Source: Cyanobacteria bacterium HKST-UBA02 (GTDB lineage Bacteria > Cyanobacteriota > Vampirovibrionia > Obscuribacterales > Obscuribacteraceae). From it: a stretch of 40,426 nucleotides of DNA. Under the pieces are notes generated by a model. The model searched no databases, had not been told where the DNA came from, and saw nothing but the letters and a program-made list of their open reading frames with translations. The DNA is taken from NCBI GenBank assembly GCA_020431945.1, contig JAGQHH010000159.1, forward strand, positions 1 through 40,426, written 5' to 3'. Below, piece after piece: positions 16,058 through 24,478 of this stretch. The number at the start of each line of letters is the position of its first letter. The stretch's first letter is position 1. The translations under genes were made by a program, and so were the position numbers.

Positions 16058-17742
16058 GCGCAAGCGACCACTCCGACACCCGAGATCTCGGCAAGATCCT
16101 GATCCCTGCGATGATTATCGTAGCCGTCCTCGGTCTTCTCTGCCAGCTCTTCATCCTCTTGCTGCACCCCCTCAGAATCGGCTTCGACCAGGCTCTCTAT
16201 GTCACCATCGGCAAAATGCTCCTGGCAGGAAAAACGCTCTATATAGACATGGTCGACAACAACCCGCCCCTCATCTGTTATATGGGCGCAATACCGGCCA
16301 TGGTTGCGGAGGTTTTTCATGTCCCTCCACCAACGGCATTCTCATTCACTGTCTACGGGCTCATCTGTTACAGCACCGCCGCCTCTCTCTACGCCGGCAG
16401 CAGAATTGCCGATGGTCATGCCAGGTTGTCTGCGGCAGTTCTGGCCGCTGCCATCCCCTTCCATGGGCTGTTCATCTCCCTGCACAGACTGGTATCGCTG
16501 TTCAACTTCGGGCAGCGTGAGCATCTGATGATGCTAGCCTGTCTGCCCTTTTTCCTCCTGCGCTGGACGGCTTATCAAAACCAGGGCGCAAACAAAGTCA
16601 TCGCCTTTTTCATAGGTCTGATAGCCGGTCTCGGCTTTTGCCTGAAGCCCTGGTTTCTCTTCATTCCGCTGGCCACCGAGATCTATTTCATGATCTCGAC
16701 CAAAAGAGCCTCGACTATCAAACGTCCCGAGATGGCGGGCGCGCTTGCAGCCTTCATTCTCTACGGGCTGGCTATCCTGACGATGGCTCCCGAAGCCAGA
16801 CACGCTTATTTCGATCTTGCTGTTCCGACCTATCTATACGGCTACGCTTACTTTGAAAAATCCACCATCTATCTTCTCAACTATCCTGCCACCGGCTCCC
16901 AGCATCTGATCTATCTGGCAGGAGCCGGCGCTATTGCAGCATCTATGCTCTTCAGAACGAGCCGCTTGCTGATACCGGTGCTGGTATTGATGCTCGGATG
17001 CGCTGCCGTTTACTTTGCCCAGGCGAAGGGCTGGCCCTATCACCTGCTGCCACTGTCCATGGCGGCGAGTCTGCTGGCTGTCCTGATTGTCTTCGAGAGT
17101 GGCAGGCTCCTGATTGCCTCCGCCTTGTGGCGCCTGCTCCCCCCTGCCGATCCGAGGAAGAGCAAGCTCGGTCAGCTCCTGGTCAGCATCGGAGCGGTCG
17201 CTATCGTTGTCGCCACCGCCATCTTTATGTTGAACATATGCGTGCGGGAGGTTTTCACCACGATCGGAGAAAACATGGTAAACCTCGAAAGCATGGGCTA
17301 CCAGCATCTAACCTCGCCTCAATCCGATCTCTGTTATCTCAATCAGTATGTAATGCAATACAGCCGCCCCGGTGATCCGGTAGCTGTCATCGCCGACAAT
17401 ACCGAGCCCGGCTGCGCCCTGCTCTTGCAACTCGGGCGTACCCAGGTATTGAGGCATCTCGATCAGGCGAGGCTCTGCTGTTTCCAGCATATTCGCGAGA
17501 GCCGTCCGGATCTCTGGAAGAGCAAGTTCGCGAATCTGCAGAAGCAATACATAGACGAATGTATCGAAGACATAGGGAAATTCCGCCCGACTCTGCTTAT
17601 CATAAAAGCCGGCTCTCTGCGCGGCTGGCTCGACGAGCACGACTTCACGGCTCGCGCCCTCACCGGTCACTATAAACAACTCGGCGAAGCAGACGGCTAT
17701 ACTATCTATCGCCTTTCTTCCGGGCAAGACTCCGGCAGCTGA
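16054..17742 (+). CDS. Polytopic membrane protein, GT-C (PMT/ArnT-like) glycosyltransferase family
   Basis: 562 aa; its ATG overlaps the TGA of the preceding gene (ATGA), with GAGAGG just upstream. About 11-12 membrane segments. The first external loop reads FDQALYVTIGKMLLAGKTLY then DMVDNNPPLI, which fits the GT-C pattern D.....(G)...Y.D..D..PP. Such enzymes transfer sugars from dolichol/undecaprenyl-phosphate donors. The C-terminal 150 residues include LTSPQSDLCYLNQYVMQYS and GDPVAVIADNTEPGCALL, equivalent to the stretch RSSIGDGILVLNDTVAPSYP of the neighbour, showing the two are paralogues. Followed after 12 bp by the secreted hydrolase gene. The substrate cannot be told from sequence. Confidence 0.82.
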   Translation: MSASDHSDTRDLGKILIPAMIIVAVLGLLCQLFILLLHPLRIGFDQALYVTIGKMLLAGKTLYIDMVDNNPPLICYMGAIPAMVAEVFHVPPPTAFSFTVYGLICYSTAASLYAGSRIADGHARLSAAVLAAAIPFHGLFISLHRLVSLFNFGQREHLMMLACLPFFLLRWTAYQNQGANKVIAFFIGLIAGLGFCLKPWFLFIPLATEIYFMISTKRASTIKRPEMAGALAAFILYGLAILTMAPEARHAYFDLAVPTYLYGYAYFEKSTIYLLNYPATGSQHLIYLAGAGAIAASMLFRTSRLLIPVLVLMLGCAAVYFAQAKGWPYHLLPLSMAASLLAVLIVFESGRLLIASALWRLLPPADPRKSKLGQLLVSIGAVAIVVATAIFMLNICVREVFTTIGENMVNLESMGYQHLTSPQSDLCYLNQYVMQYSRPGDPVAVIADNTEPGCALLLQLGRTQVLRHLDQARLCCFQHIRESRPDLWKSKFANLQKQYIDECIEDIGKFRPTLLIIKAGSLRGWLDEHDFTARALTGHYKQLGEADGYTIYRLSSGQDSGS

Positions 17743-17754
17743 GAAGGAGAGCTA

Positions 17755-18972
17755 GTGAGAGTTCAAGCTATTTTGACCCTGGCGGTTTCGATGGTGGCGG
17801 CAATGTCGCTGACCTCCCGGGCAGCCCGAGCACAAATGATAGACAGCACCATTCCCCCCGCCCCTCGGGTTAACACCGACTCCCCGGCGAACGGTTCCAT
17901 GGAGAACAAATCTCTTGAAGACCGCCTCGCCCGGGTGGACCGTATGGTGGCAACACGCATGGGCGAGCAGAATATCCCGGGATACAGCCTGATCGTCATG
18001 AAAGACGGCCGGGTGGTCTTCAAGAAATCCTATGGCTTCGCGGATCTGGCAGACCAGGGGTCGGTCGTCACCAGCGACACCATATTCGGTCTGGCATCGC
18101 TGACCAAAACATTCACAGCCCTGACTCTCCTGACCCTGGTAGACCGGGGTCTTATCGACCTGGACTCGCCGGTGGGCAAATATATGGACGGGCTGAGCCC
18201 GCCCTATCAAGCTCTCACCATCAGGCAACTCGCCTCGATGACCGGAGGCGTTCCCGAAAGGCTCGCCAGGGAGGTCCCCTGGAAGCGCCAGCTCCCGATT
18301 CTAGACAGCACCCCTCTGGTCTCACAGCCCGGCTCCCGGTTTCTCTACTCGAACTACAGCTACAGACTCCTCGGAACCGTCATTGCCAACGTCACGGGAC
18401 GCCCTTATCTCGAGATGGTTCGCGAGATAATTCTCGGACCGCTGGGCATGCAGAGCACGGCCACGACGGTCTTGCTGCAGGAGACGGGTCGCGTCGCCCG
18501 GGGTTACGGCGACAACATGGGTCGCGGTCCCCTTCGCGCCATCGAGTACAAGAATCCCGCCGTCTCATTCTCGGCAGGCATGCTCGCCAGCACCACCGAC
18601 GACCTGTCCAGGTATGTCGAAGGCTTGCTCTCCAGAAAGATGCTCTCCGAGAAAGGCTACCAGACCCTCTGGTACCAGCGCCCGCCCCTGAGCACCGGGG
18701 AGCCCTCAGCCTGGGCCTTCGGCTGGCATGCCGGCACCAATGAAAAGATGGGCGGTCAGTACGTGGTGGCAATGAATGGCGGCACCCAGGGTGTGGCTTC
18801 CACCATCATCATCTTGCCCGAGAGCAACTCGGCGGTCATCGCTCTTTGCAATTTACGAAAGCCTCCTGTTTATGCCATAGCCAGAAATGTCGCCCATATC
18901 GTTTTCGGCTCCGGAGAGCCCCCGGAGAATCCGGAAGAGTTCGAGAATTTCGGCTCGACAGGCGCAGATTGA
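17755..18972 (+). CDS. Secreted serine hydrolase, beta-lactamase/class C family
   Basis: 405 aa from GTG 17755, AAGGAG 5 bases upstream. Signal peptide about 1-26 (ILTLAVSMVAAMSLTSRAARA). Active-site motifs of the penicillin-binding-protein/AmpC fold: S115-L-T-K118 (nucleophile and general base) and Y198-S-N200; the third motif region is GWHAG...NGGTQG. The family contains D-alanyl-D-alanine carboxypeptidases, esterases and true class C enzymes; nothing here proves antibiotic hydrolysis, and the lack of resistance neighbours argues for an esterase or peptidase role in the envelope. It lies 12 bp after the GT-C pair and is probably in the same operon. The C-terminus is acidic (EPPENPEEFENF). 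Confidence 0.9.
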   Translation: MRVQAILTLAVSMVAAMSLTSRAARAQMIDSTIPPAPRVNTDSPANGSMENKSLEDRLARVDRMVATRMGEQNIPGYSLIVMKDGRVVFKKSYGFADLADQGSVVTSDTIFGLASLTKTFTALTLLTLVDRGLIDLDSPVGKYMDGLSPPYQALTIRQLASMTGGVPERLAREVPWKRQLPILDSTPLVSQPGSRFLYSNYSYRLLGTVIANVTGRPYLEMVREIILGPLGMQSTATTVLLQETGRVARGYGDNMGRGPLRAIEYKNPAVSFSAGMLASTTDDLSRYVEGLLSRKMLSEKGYQTLWYQRPPLSTGEPSAWAFGWHAGTNEKMGGQYVVAMNGGTQGVASTIIILPESNSAVIALCNLRKPPVYAIARNVAHIVFGSGEPPENPEEFENFGSTGAD

Positions 18973-19054
18973 CCGGCAAATCAATTTTCAAGGGCATGCT
19001 CAGCTCATGCCAAGAGAATAAAATATCCGATCTACATACAAAAGGTGCAGGGTC

Positions 19055-20428
19055 ATGATTCTAACCACTCTTGCTGGCGCCCTCAAAAGCCCAGATACTG
19101 AAACGCTCGGATTCGACGAGATCAAGCAGATTGCTGCCGAGGCTTATATCTACGCCTATCCCCTCGTCTTGATGGAGATCACCAGACTTCAGGGGACCAA
19201 TGTGGCAGCCGATGCCAAGCCCGCCTCGGGACCGATGAACGAGTTTCATCACTTCCGCACCTTTCCGGACGCCAATTTCAAAGAGGTGATCCGCCCCAAT
19301 TTCGACACCCTCTATTCCATCGCCTGGCTCGATGTGACCAGAGAGCCGGTTGTCGTCAATGTCCCCGACACTGCCGGTCGCTACTACCTGCTGCCCATGC
19401 TGGACATGTGGACCGACTGCTTCGCCGTCCCGGGCAAAAGAACCTCAGGTACCGGCGCTGCCCAGTACCTGGTTGCCAGCCCCTCATGGAAAGGCGAGCT
19501 GCCCGAAGGCGCCGTTCGCATTGACGCCCCCACACCATATGTCTGGGTGATCGGCAGAACCCAGACCAATGGACCGAAGGACTACGAGAATGTCCACAAG
19601 GTCCAGGATGGCTTTACAGTGACACCACTTTCGCAGCTCGGCAAAAAATACACCGCCCCTGCTACCAAGATCGATCCCACTGTGGACATGAAAACACCGC
19701 CCATGATCCAGGTCTCCAAGATGTCGGCAAAAGACTTCTTCGAGCTCGCCGCCAGACTCATGAAGCTCCACCCGCCCCATATGGCTGACGGGTCGATCGC
19801 TCTGAGAATCCGACGCATCGGTCTGGTGCCCGGTCAGGACTTCGACTTCGACAAGCTCGATGCCGAGAGCAAGAAAGCGTTCGAAGAAGGCATCGCCCTT
19901 GCGGTCAAAACCATCAAAGAGCTGGCTCCAGGCATCGCCAGAGTCGTCGACGGTTGGCAGATGAACCTCGAGACCATGGGCGCTTACGGCATCTCTTACT
20001 TCAAACGAGCTGTTGTGGCTCTTCTCGGTCTCGGAGCCAACCAGGTGCTCGATGCAGTCTACCCGCTCAATCTCACCGACGCTGACGGCGAGCCCCTCCA
20101 TGCCGACAGGAAGTACACCATCCACTTTGCCAAGGAGACCCTGCCTCCGGTGGATGCGTTCTGGTCGGTGACCCTCTACGACGGTGACGGCTTCCCGGTT
20201 CCCAACGACATCGATCGCTTCGCCATCGGCGACCGCGATGACCTCCAGTTCAACAAAGACGGCTCCCTCGATCTGTATATCCAGAGCCAGTCCCCGGGTA
20301 AAGATCTGGAGTCGAACTGGCTGCCTGCCGGCAAGAGCGGTCCCATCACTCTGACCATGCGGCTCTATGCGCCGAAGGTCGATGTCCTCTCGGGCAAATG
20401 GTCACCGCCCCCGGTGAAGAAGAGCTAG
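19055..20428 (+). CDS. DUF1254/DUF1214 domain protein
   Basis: 457 aa. The N-terminal half has the DUF1254 pattern (EAYIYAYPLVLMEITR, then FRTFPDANFKEVIRPNFDTL and YSIAWLDVTREPVVVNVPD), and the C-terminal half the DUF1214 pattern (GDGFPVPNDIDRFAIGD, LDLYIQSQSPG, NWLPAG). Function is unknown; members are widespread, often exported. This one has no clear signal peptide: the start MILTTLAGALKSP is only weakly hydrophobic, so a cytosolic or atypically exported location is possible. AAAAGGTG lies 8 bases before the ATG. It begins 82 bases after the hydrolase stop and ends at the strong terminator at 20454. Confidence 0.9.
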   Translation: MILTTLAGALKSPDTETLGFDEIKQIAAEAYIYAYPLVLMEITRLQGTNVAADAKPASGPMNEFHHFRTFPDANFKEVIRPNFDTLYSIAWLDVTREPVVVNVPDTAGRYYLLPMLDMWTDCFAVPGKRTSGTGAAQYLVASPSWKGELPEGAVRIDAPTPYVWVIGRTQTNGPKDYENVHKVQDGFTVTPLSQLGKKYTAPATKIDPTVDMKTPPMIQVSKMSAKDFFELAARLMKLHPPHMADGSIALRIRRIGLVPGQDFDFDKLDAESKKAFEEGIALAVKTIKELAPGIARVVDGWQMNLETMGAYGISYFKRAVVALLGLGANQVLDAVYPLNLTDADGEPLHADRKYTIHFAKETLPPVDAFWSVTLYDGDGFPVPNDIDRFAIGDRDDLQFNKDGSLDLYIQSQSPGKDLESNWLPAGKSGPITLTMRLYAPKVDVLSGKWSPPPVKKS

Positions 20429-20453
20429 TAATCACCAGATTATGGCAAGCAAT

Positions 20454-20488
20454 AAGAAGCCCACCGGCTCGTATCGGTGGGCTTCTTT
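20454..20488. terminator. Bidirectional rho-independent terminator
   Basis: Perfect 13-bp stem AAGAAGCCCACCG / CGGTGGGCTTCTT with an 8-base loop; the stem ends give a T-rich tail on plus (CTTCTTT) and on minus (CTTCTTATT). It separates the convergent DUF1254 gene (plus) and the secreted repeat protein (minus). Confidence 0.88.
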
Positions 20489-20559
20489 CCCATGCACAGG
20501 CAGTACAGGGTTAACTTGCGGGCTTCTTCCCGTCCGGGATCAGATTCCCTGGCTGGATC

Positions 20560-21297
20560 CTATCTCCAGCGATTGTTCCGGTCCTGGTTGTTCCGGTAGG
20601 TGAAGCGGTCTTTCTTGTAGTCGTTTTTGAAATCGTGTTTGTGGCCTTTACCGTATCCATTTCTACCAGCGACCTGATTGTCGGTGCTTTGAGCTCGGAT
20701 CTCGGCATTCAGGGCATCGAGCCGCGCATCGATACGGTTGCGCTCGGCCACAGTCAGTCCGCCCCGGGAAAGTCTGTTCTTGAGACTGATGATCTCATTG
20801 AGCTTGGTCTGCAGTCTGGCAGCTTCGGCTCTCGTCAGGCTGCCGTTGCGAAGACCGGCATTGATGCGAGCTTGCTCGTCGGAGGTATTGATGTTGTAGC
20901 CGCCATTGAAGATAGGCTTGCTGAAGAAATTGCTGGTCCAACCCTGGGGCTGCGAGCCGAGCCAGTTGGCTCTCTGGTTATCGTTGGACTCGCGGAAGAT
21001 TTTCTCAGCGACTTTATCGAGTTCGTTGTCTATCTTCTGGCGCTCGGCGTAGGTGAGACCATTGGCGCTGAGCCTGCGTTTCAGATCGTTTACCCGATTC
21101 AACTGGGCCTGAAGTTTGGATGCCTCGTTCCGGGTTAGGCTGCCGTTTCTGACACCGGCATTGATCCGGGCCTGCTCGTCGGTGGTCATGGTGTTCAGGT
21201 TCCAGTGCTGGAAGCTGGGTAGACCATTGAAACTCTGCGCATTCGCAGGAAGGGTAAAAGCTGCCGAAGCGATCAAAGCAAGTGCAATTCTTTTCAT
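20560..21297 (-). CDS. Secreted protein with two ~60-residue helical repeats
   Basis: 245 aa from ATG 21297, with GAGG 8 bases upstream; a longer frame from 21324 would put nine residues before a normal signal peptide and is rejected. Signal peptide MKRIALALIASAAFTLPANA. Two copies of a repeat follow, each starting DEQARINAG(V/L)RNGSLTR, then (E)A..LQ..L, a (R/K)..RLS..GLT.AER motif and ending L....(A)EI. The repeat resembles the common periplasmic pattern RI..GI.SG.LT..EA seen in many hypothetical exported proteins. Two copies of the same family are in the protein at 23511. The C-terminus is a basic, Asp/Asn/Lys/Arg-rich tail (KGHKHDFKNDYKKDRFTYR). Exported; function unknown. Confidence 0.85.
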   Translation of the reverse strand: MKRIALALIASAAFTLPANAQSFNGLPSFQHWNLNTMTTDEQARINAGVRNGSLTRNEASKLQAQLNRVNDLKRRLSANGLTYAERQKIDNELDKVAEKIFRESNDNQRANWLGSQPQGWTSNFFSKPIFNGGYNINTSDEQARINAGLRNGSLTRAEAARLQTKLNEIISLKNRLSRGGLTVAERNRIDARLDALNAEIRAQSTDNQVAGRNGYGKGHKHDFKNDYKKDRFTYRNNQDRNNRWR

Positions 21298-21406
21298 TGG
21301 GTTATCCTCATGCCGAATGAGCAATGAGACGCCCCGGATTGGAAATTGATTCCATTTTTTCCGGGAACATTCAAGAATTTCCGGCGTCGCAGCCGCATCT
21401 ATATAT

Positions 21407-22555
21407 TTACCAGTCTCGAGCCTTCTTAACTTCGCCGAGAAATTGAGTAAGGCGGTCGATTACATTCTGGTGACAGACACGGTCTGTACGCCCGGTTTCG
21501 GTGGCATCGACATAGCCGCCACCACCACCGCAATCAGAGACAGTTTCCCGATTGAAAGTGTCGTACCGGACACATTCGAAGCTGCTCCGGTACTCCCAGG
21601 ACGCATTGTAAGAACACTTTGTGAGGTCCTCCCGATCCCGAATGAGACAGTAGTCATGGCGCGCCTGAGGAACTTCATCGACGAGCTCGAGACCGGCAGC
21701 CCGGATCATATTATTGTATTGATCGCTTTCGCGCTGACTCGGCTTCCACATCGGACCGGTCTCGATCTCGAGCTTCACTTTGCGAATCCCCAGATACGGT
21801 ATCATGTCCAGTTTTCGAGTGATCGCATCGAGGTCGAGATCGACTGTCCGCCGGGTATCGACAGCAAGCCGGTCGATACTCGCCAGGATCGCGGACCGCA
21901 GGTTTCTTGCAGTAAGTGAGCTTCCCCGCTCCCTGACATTCAGGGTGCCAAAAGCATCATTGTTTCCAAGACTGTAGCTATATGTAGGCATTGCCTGGTA
22001 GTCATAGAGCTTCTGACCGTCTTTCTCGAACTCCTGGACGAAATAAGTCAATTGAATATTCATCGCCCCATGCTTTTTCGCCGGTGCGCAATGCATCCCG
22101 GCCGTCTCCAGCCTCTCGATCAGCATCGGCACCGACAGGCCGGTGCTGGCGAGGGTCTGATCGGCTTTGAAAAAATGGCGATCCGAATCATCCTTTTTCG
22201 AGACCAGAAGGTCGACGGTGAAGCTACCACCACGGTTGTATCGATCGGCGAGCCACAAACTCTCTTTCAAATCGAAAAGCTCGCGATAAGCGTCGCTATG
22301 AGTCGACGGATTGAGCTTCAGAGCCTTGAGAAAGCTATCCATGGAGGCGGCATAGTCTTTGCGGGCTCTGAAATCCCGCCCGCGCTTGATCCAGGAATCC
22401 TCCAGCCACCTGGTCGCCAGAATCCCCATCCTCACGGAGAAATGATCGAGACTCCCCTGAATCTGCCCGGCATCACACAGAATCGCATAGCCAACAGAAA
22501 GAAAACCACAGGAAAACAAGCCCACCAGGGCAAAACGCTTGAGTCCACCACGCAT
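21407..22555 (-). CDS. Hypothetical membrane-anchored or exported protein
   Basis: 382 aa, ATG 22555 with AGGTG 6 bases upstream. I do not recognise the family. An N-terminal hydrophobic segment at about 8-27 (FALVGLFSCGFLSVGYAILC) is a signal peptide or anchor. Residues about 58-90 form one TPR-like helix pair (GRDFRARKDYAASMDSFLKA, then LKLNPSTHSDAYREL). The middle is mixed alpha/beta. The last 90 residues hold several cysteines and a GGGGG run (SDCGGGGGYVDATETGRTDR), suggesting disulphides outside the cytoplasm. It lies between two minus-strand secreted proteins but is separated from the downstream one by about 109 bases, and is divergent from the DUF4261 gene at 22697. Confidence 0.8.
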   Translation of the reverse strand: MRGGLKRFALVGLFSCGFLSVGYAILCDAGQIQGSLDHFSVRMGILATRWLEDSWIKRGRDFRARKDYAASMDSFLKALKLNPSTHSDAYRELFDLKESLWLADRYNRGGSFTVDLLVSKKDDSDRHFFKADQTLASTGLSVPMLIERLETAGMHCAPAKKHGAMNIQLTYFVQEFEKDGQKLYDYQAMPTYSYSLGNNDAFGTLNVRERGSSLTARNLRSAILASIDRLAVDTRRTVDLDLDAITRKLDMIPYLGIRKVKLEIETGPMWKPSQRESDQYNNMIRAAGLELVDEVPQARHDYCLIRDREDLTKCSYNASWEYRSSFECVRYDTFNRETVSDCGGGGGYVDATETGRTDRVCHQNVIDRLTQFLGEVKKARDW

Positions 22556-22696
22556 GGCAACACCTATCGAATCAGTTTTACGGCTTTATCAGAATGCGCC
22601 CGAAGCCACTAGCAATCCACCGGAAAAACCCCGGAAGAACATTAAGTCGCCTGTGCTAAACTCATTGCCGAACTTGATTTACCAAAGGAACAACCT

Positions 22697-23491
22697 GTGC
22701 AAACAGTCGCGCTTCTCTATAAGACGAAAACGGCCATCGATTACGAAGCCTTGCTTGCTCGAAGCGAGGAGTTGCTCGACTCGGGCATAGAAAGAGCCGG
22801 AGAGGGGCTTCTAGTACACACCAAGATCCTCTCCGAATTCGAGGCAGCACCGGTTCCGGTACAAACCACCATCATCGAGACGGAAGCCAGCGGGGAACCC
22901 CGTCATTATGTCGAATCCATCGAACAGTCCTGGAATTGCGAAGATGCCGAGGAGAGGATCTCGAGTTGCATGCAGACGGTTCTGGTATCCGAGATGATGG
23001 CCTACCCGCTGGATGCGCCCACACGCCTGCGACTGTTTCATGGTGTGCTCCAGGCTCTGATCGAAACCACAAGCCCGCATACCATGGTCTTCCTTCACTC
23101 TCAGCAAGTGATCGATCCGAAGCTCTACATGGAAGATTGCAGTCTCGATCCGGTCCAGCGAAGAGGCGCCCTGAATGTCCGCTTCTACAGGGTTGGCAAT
23201 GGCGAGGAAGGCGATATGCTCATGGACACGCGCGGTCTGGACGAAGTCGGTCTGCACGATTTGCAATGCCACTACAGAGGACTGCCTCCCAACGAAGTCG
23301 CCAGGCTGCTTTTCAATGTAGCGGTCTACCTGGTGGAAAATGGTGCCGTCATCGATTCAGGCAACACTGTAGAAGGGATCAAGCCAGACTCGAAATGGCT
23401 ATGCCAGTTCGAGGAGGCCATCGTCGAGCCGGAACGAACAGTTCTCGATATCAATCCCGGGTCGCCCTATGCCGCCGGCGGACGATCCTGA
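22697..23491 (+). CDS. DUF4261 domain protein
   Basis: 264 aa from GTG 22697, AAGGA 7 bases upstream. The C-terminal half has the DUF4261 pattern: LRLFHGVLQALIETTSPHTM, FLHSQQVIDPKLYM, then ALNVRFYRVGN, MDTRGLDEVGLHDLQC and VYLVENGAVIDSGNTVEGI. Function unknown; members are cytosolic and often occur with SUKH/immunity-like or DUF4253-type genes, but no toxin neighbour is visible here. No signal peptide. It is divergent from 22555 (142-bp gap) and convergent with the secreted repeat gene ending at 23511 (19-bp gap). Confidence 0.8.
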   Translation: MQTVALLYKTKTAIDYEALLARSEELLDSGIERAGEGLLVHTKILSEFEAAPVPVQTTIIETEASGEPRHYVESIEQSWNCEDAEERISSCMQTVLVSEMMAYPLDAPTRLRLFHGVLQALIETTSPHTMVFLHSQQVIDPKLYMEDCSLDPVQRRGALNVRFYRVGNGEEGDMLMDTRGLDEVGLHDLQCHYRGLPPNEVARLLFNVAVYLVENGAVIDSGNTVEGIKPDSKWLCQFEEAIVEPERTVLDINPGSPYAAGGRS

Positions 23492-23510
23492 ATTTTCCAG
23501 TCTGCATGCT

Positions 23511-24242
23511 CTAATGGCCGAGCTTCAGATCAATACTCTGGGTAAGCTGCTCGAGCTCCCGGAACATCATGCGCTGGCGCTCGAAATCGCCCAGTGTATT
23601 GCGACGAAGCTGGCTATCCAGGTCATGGATACGGCTCTCTATCTTGAATAGATTGTTCGCCTCGTCCCGGCTGATCTTGCCTGAGGCGAGACCATCCGCG
23701 ATTCGCTGGTAGATAGCGGTGGAGGAGGTCGGTGTACCGGAAGCCGGCGCCGCAACGGAGGTCGCAGGCGCCGCTGGAGTCACAGGAGCCGCCGGGGTCA
23801 CCGCAGCCGGAGCAGCGGCGGCAGGAGCCGGGGATGTGACGCTGGCATTGCCGGCATAAGACTTGATTTTTTCTCCCAGAGTATTCATTTCGCCAAGCAG
23901 GCTAATCACCTCGGGATCGTTATATTTGCCGTCGGCAAGAGCAGCAGCTTTTTGCTGGGCGATCTTGCTCAACTGCGCCCGCAACTCGGTCTCCTCGATG
24001 GCGGTGATTTTACCAGCTGCCACACCGTCGGTGATCTGCTGAGTCAGGGAGGACTCCATGGCATTGATGTTATTGATCGTGTTCGTCTGAGCCGGGTTGG
24101 CGCCGCCCTTTTTCAAGACTTTCTTCTCGACTATATCCTTGAGCATATGCTCGAAATCGCTGGCACTTGCAGGAAGCGCAGCGAAGCCGTTTGATAGAAC
24201 GAAAATCGAAAATGCTAGAGCGACTGTTTTCCTGCTTTTCAT
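23511..24242 (-). CDS. Secreted protein with two diverged helical repeats and Pro/Ala linker
   Basis: 243 aa from ATG 24242, GGGGA 7 bases upstream. Signal peptide about 1-27 (VALAFSIFVLSNGFAALPASAS). Repeat 1 (about 70-130) contains QQITDGVAAGKITAIEETEL; repeat 2 (about 178-240) contains YQRIADGLASGKISRDEA and FERQRMMFRELEQL. Both match the repeat of the protein at 20560 (Q-RI--G---G-(L/I)T/S--EA), though more diverged. Between them lies a flexible Pro/Ala/Thr/Ser linker of about 40 residues (PAPAAAAPAAVTPAAP). Exported, function unknown. Its leader carries the structured element at 24281-24364. Confidence 0.84.
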   Translation of the reverse strand: MKSRKTVALAFSIFVLSNGFAALPASASDFEHMLKDIVEKKVLKKGGANPAQTNTINNINAMESSLTQQITDGVAAGKITAIEETELRAQLSKIAQQKAAALADGKYNDPEVISLLGEMNTLGEKIKSYAGNASVTSPAPAAAAPAAVTPAAPVTPAAPATSVAAPASGTPTSSTAIYQRIADGLASGKISRDEANNLFKIESRIHDLDSQLRRNTLGDFERQRMMFRELEQLTQSIDLKLGH

Positions 24243-24280
24243 TGAAAATCCCCATCAACGTCCGATTTAAAGTACATACC

Positions 24281-24364
24281 TGAACCTGTGACGCTCTAAT
24301 CACATTGAGAATCAGCATTCACGGCTCACGTGGCCCGTGAATCAGCTAAAACGCCACAGGTTCA
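24281..24364 (-). promoter_or_regulatory. 84-nt structured leader: long outer stem around an inner hairpin
   Basis: A perfect 10-bp inverted repeat TGAACCTGTG (24281-24290) / CACAGGTTCA (24355-24364) encloses a second perfect 8-bp one, ATTCACGG (24317-24324) / CCGTGAAT (24335-24342). Read on the minus strand the outer stem extends to 13 pairs through one G-U pair, which the plus strand cannot form as well, so an RNA on the minus strand is favoured. It ends 38 bases before the start codon of the secreted repeat protein at 24242. No T-run follows. Known riboswitch classes were not recognised. A DNA operator is the alternative. Confidence 0.6.
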
Positions 24365-24478
24365 GGCTTAAGGCTATGTGGATATATTGATCGGGTGGTT
24401 CTTCGCCTTGTTCTCGAAAAACAGACACTATCCCCCGGCGGAGTGAAGAATTCTCCGAAGAGCCGAAGCTCCATCCGG

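Noticed and set aside
17755..18972. Antibiotic resistance beta-lactamase
   Set aside because: The SxxK and YSN motifs only fix the fold; the family is mostly esterases and peptidases and there is no resistance context.
18990..19020. Hairpin GGCATG...CATGCC after the hydrolase gene
   Set aside because: Only 6 bp and no T-run; not sufficient to call a terminator.
19484..20125. 213-codon minus-strand frame
   Set aside because: Antisense to the DUF1254/DUF1214 gene; arises from GC-rich codons.
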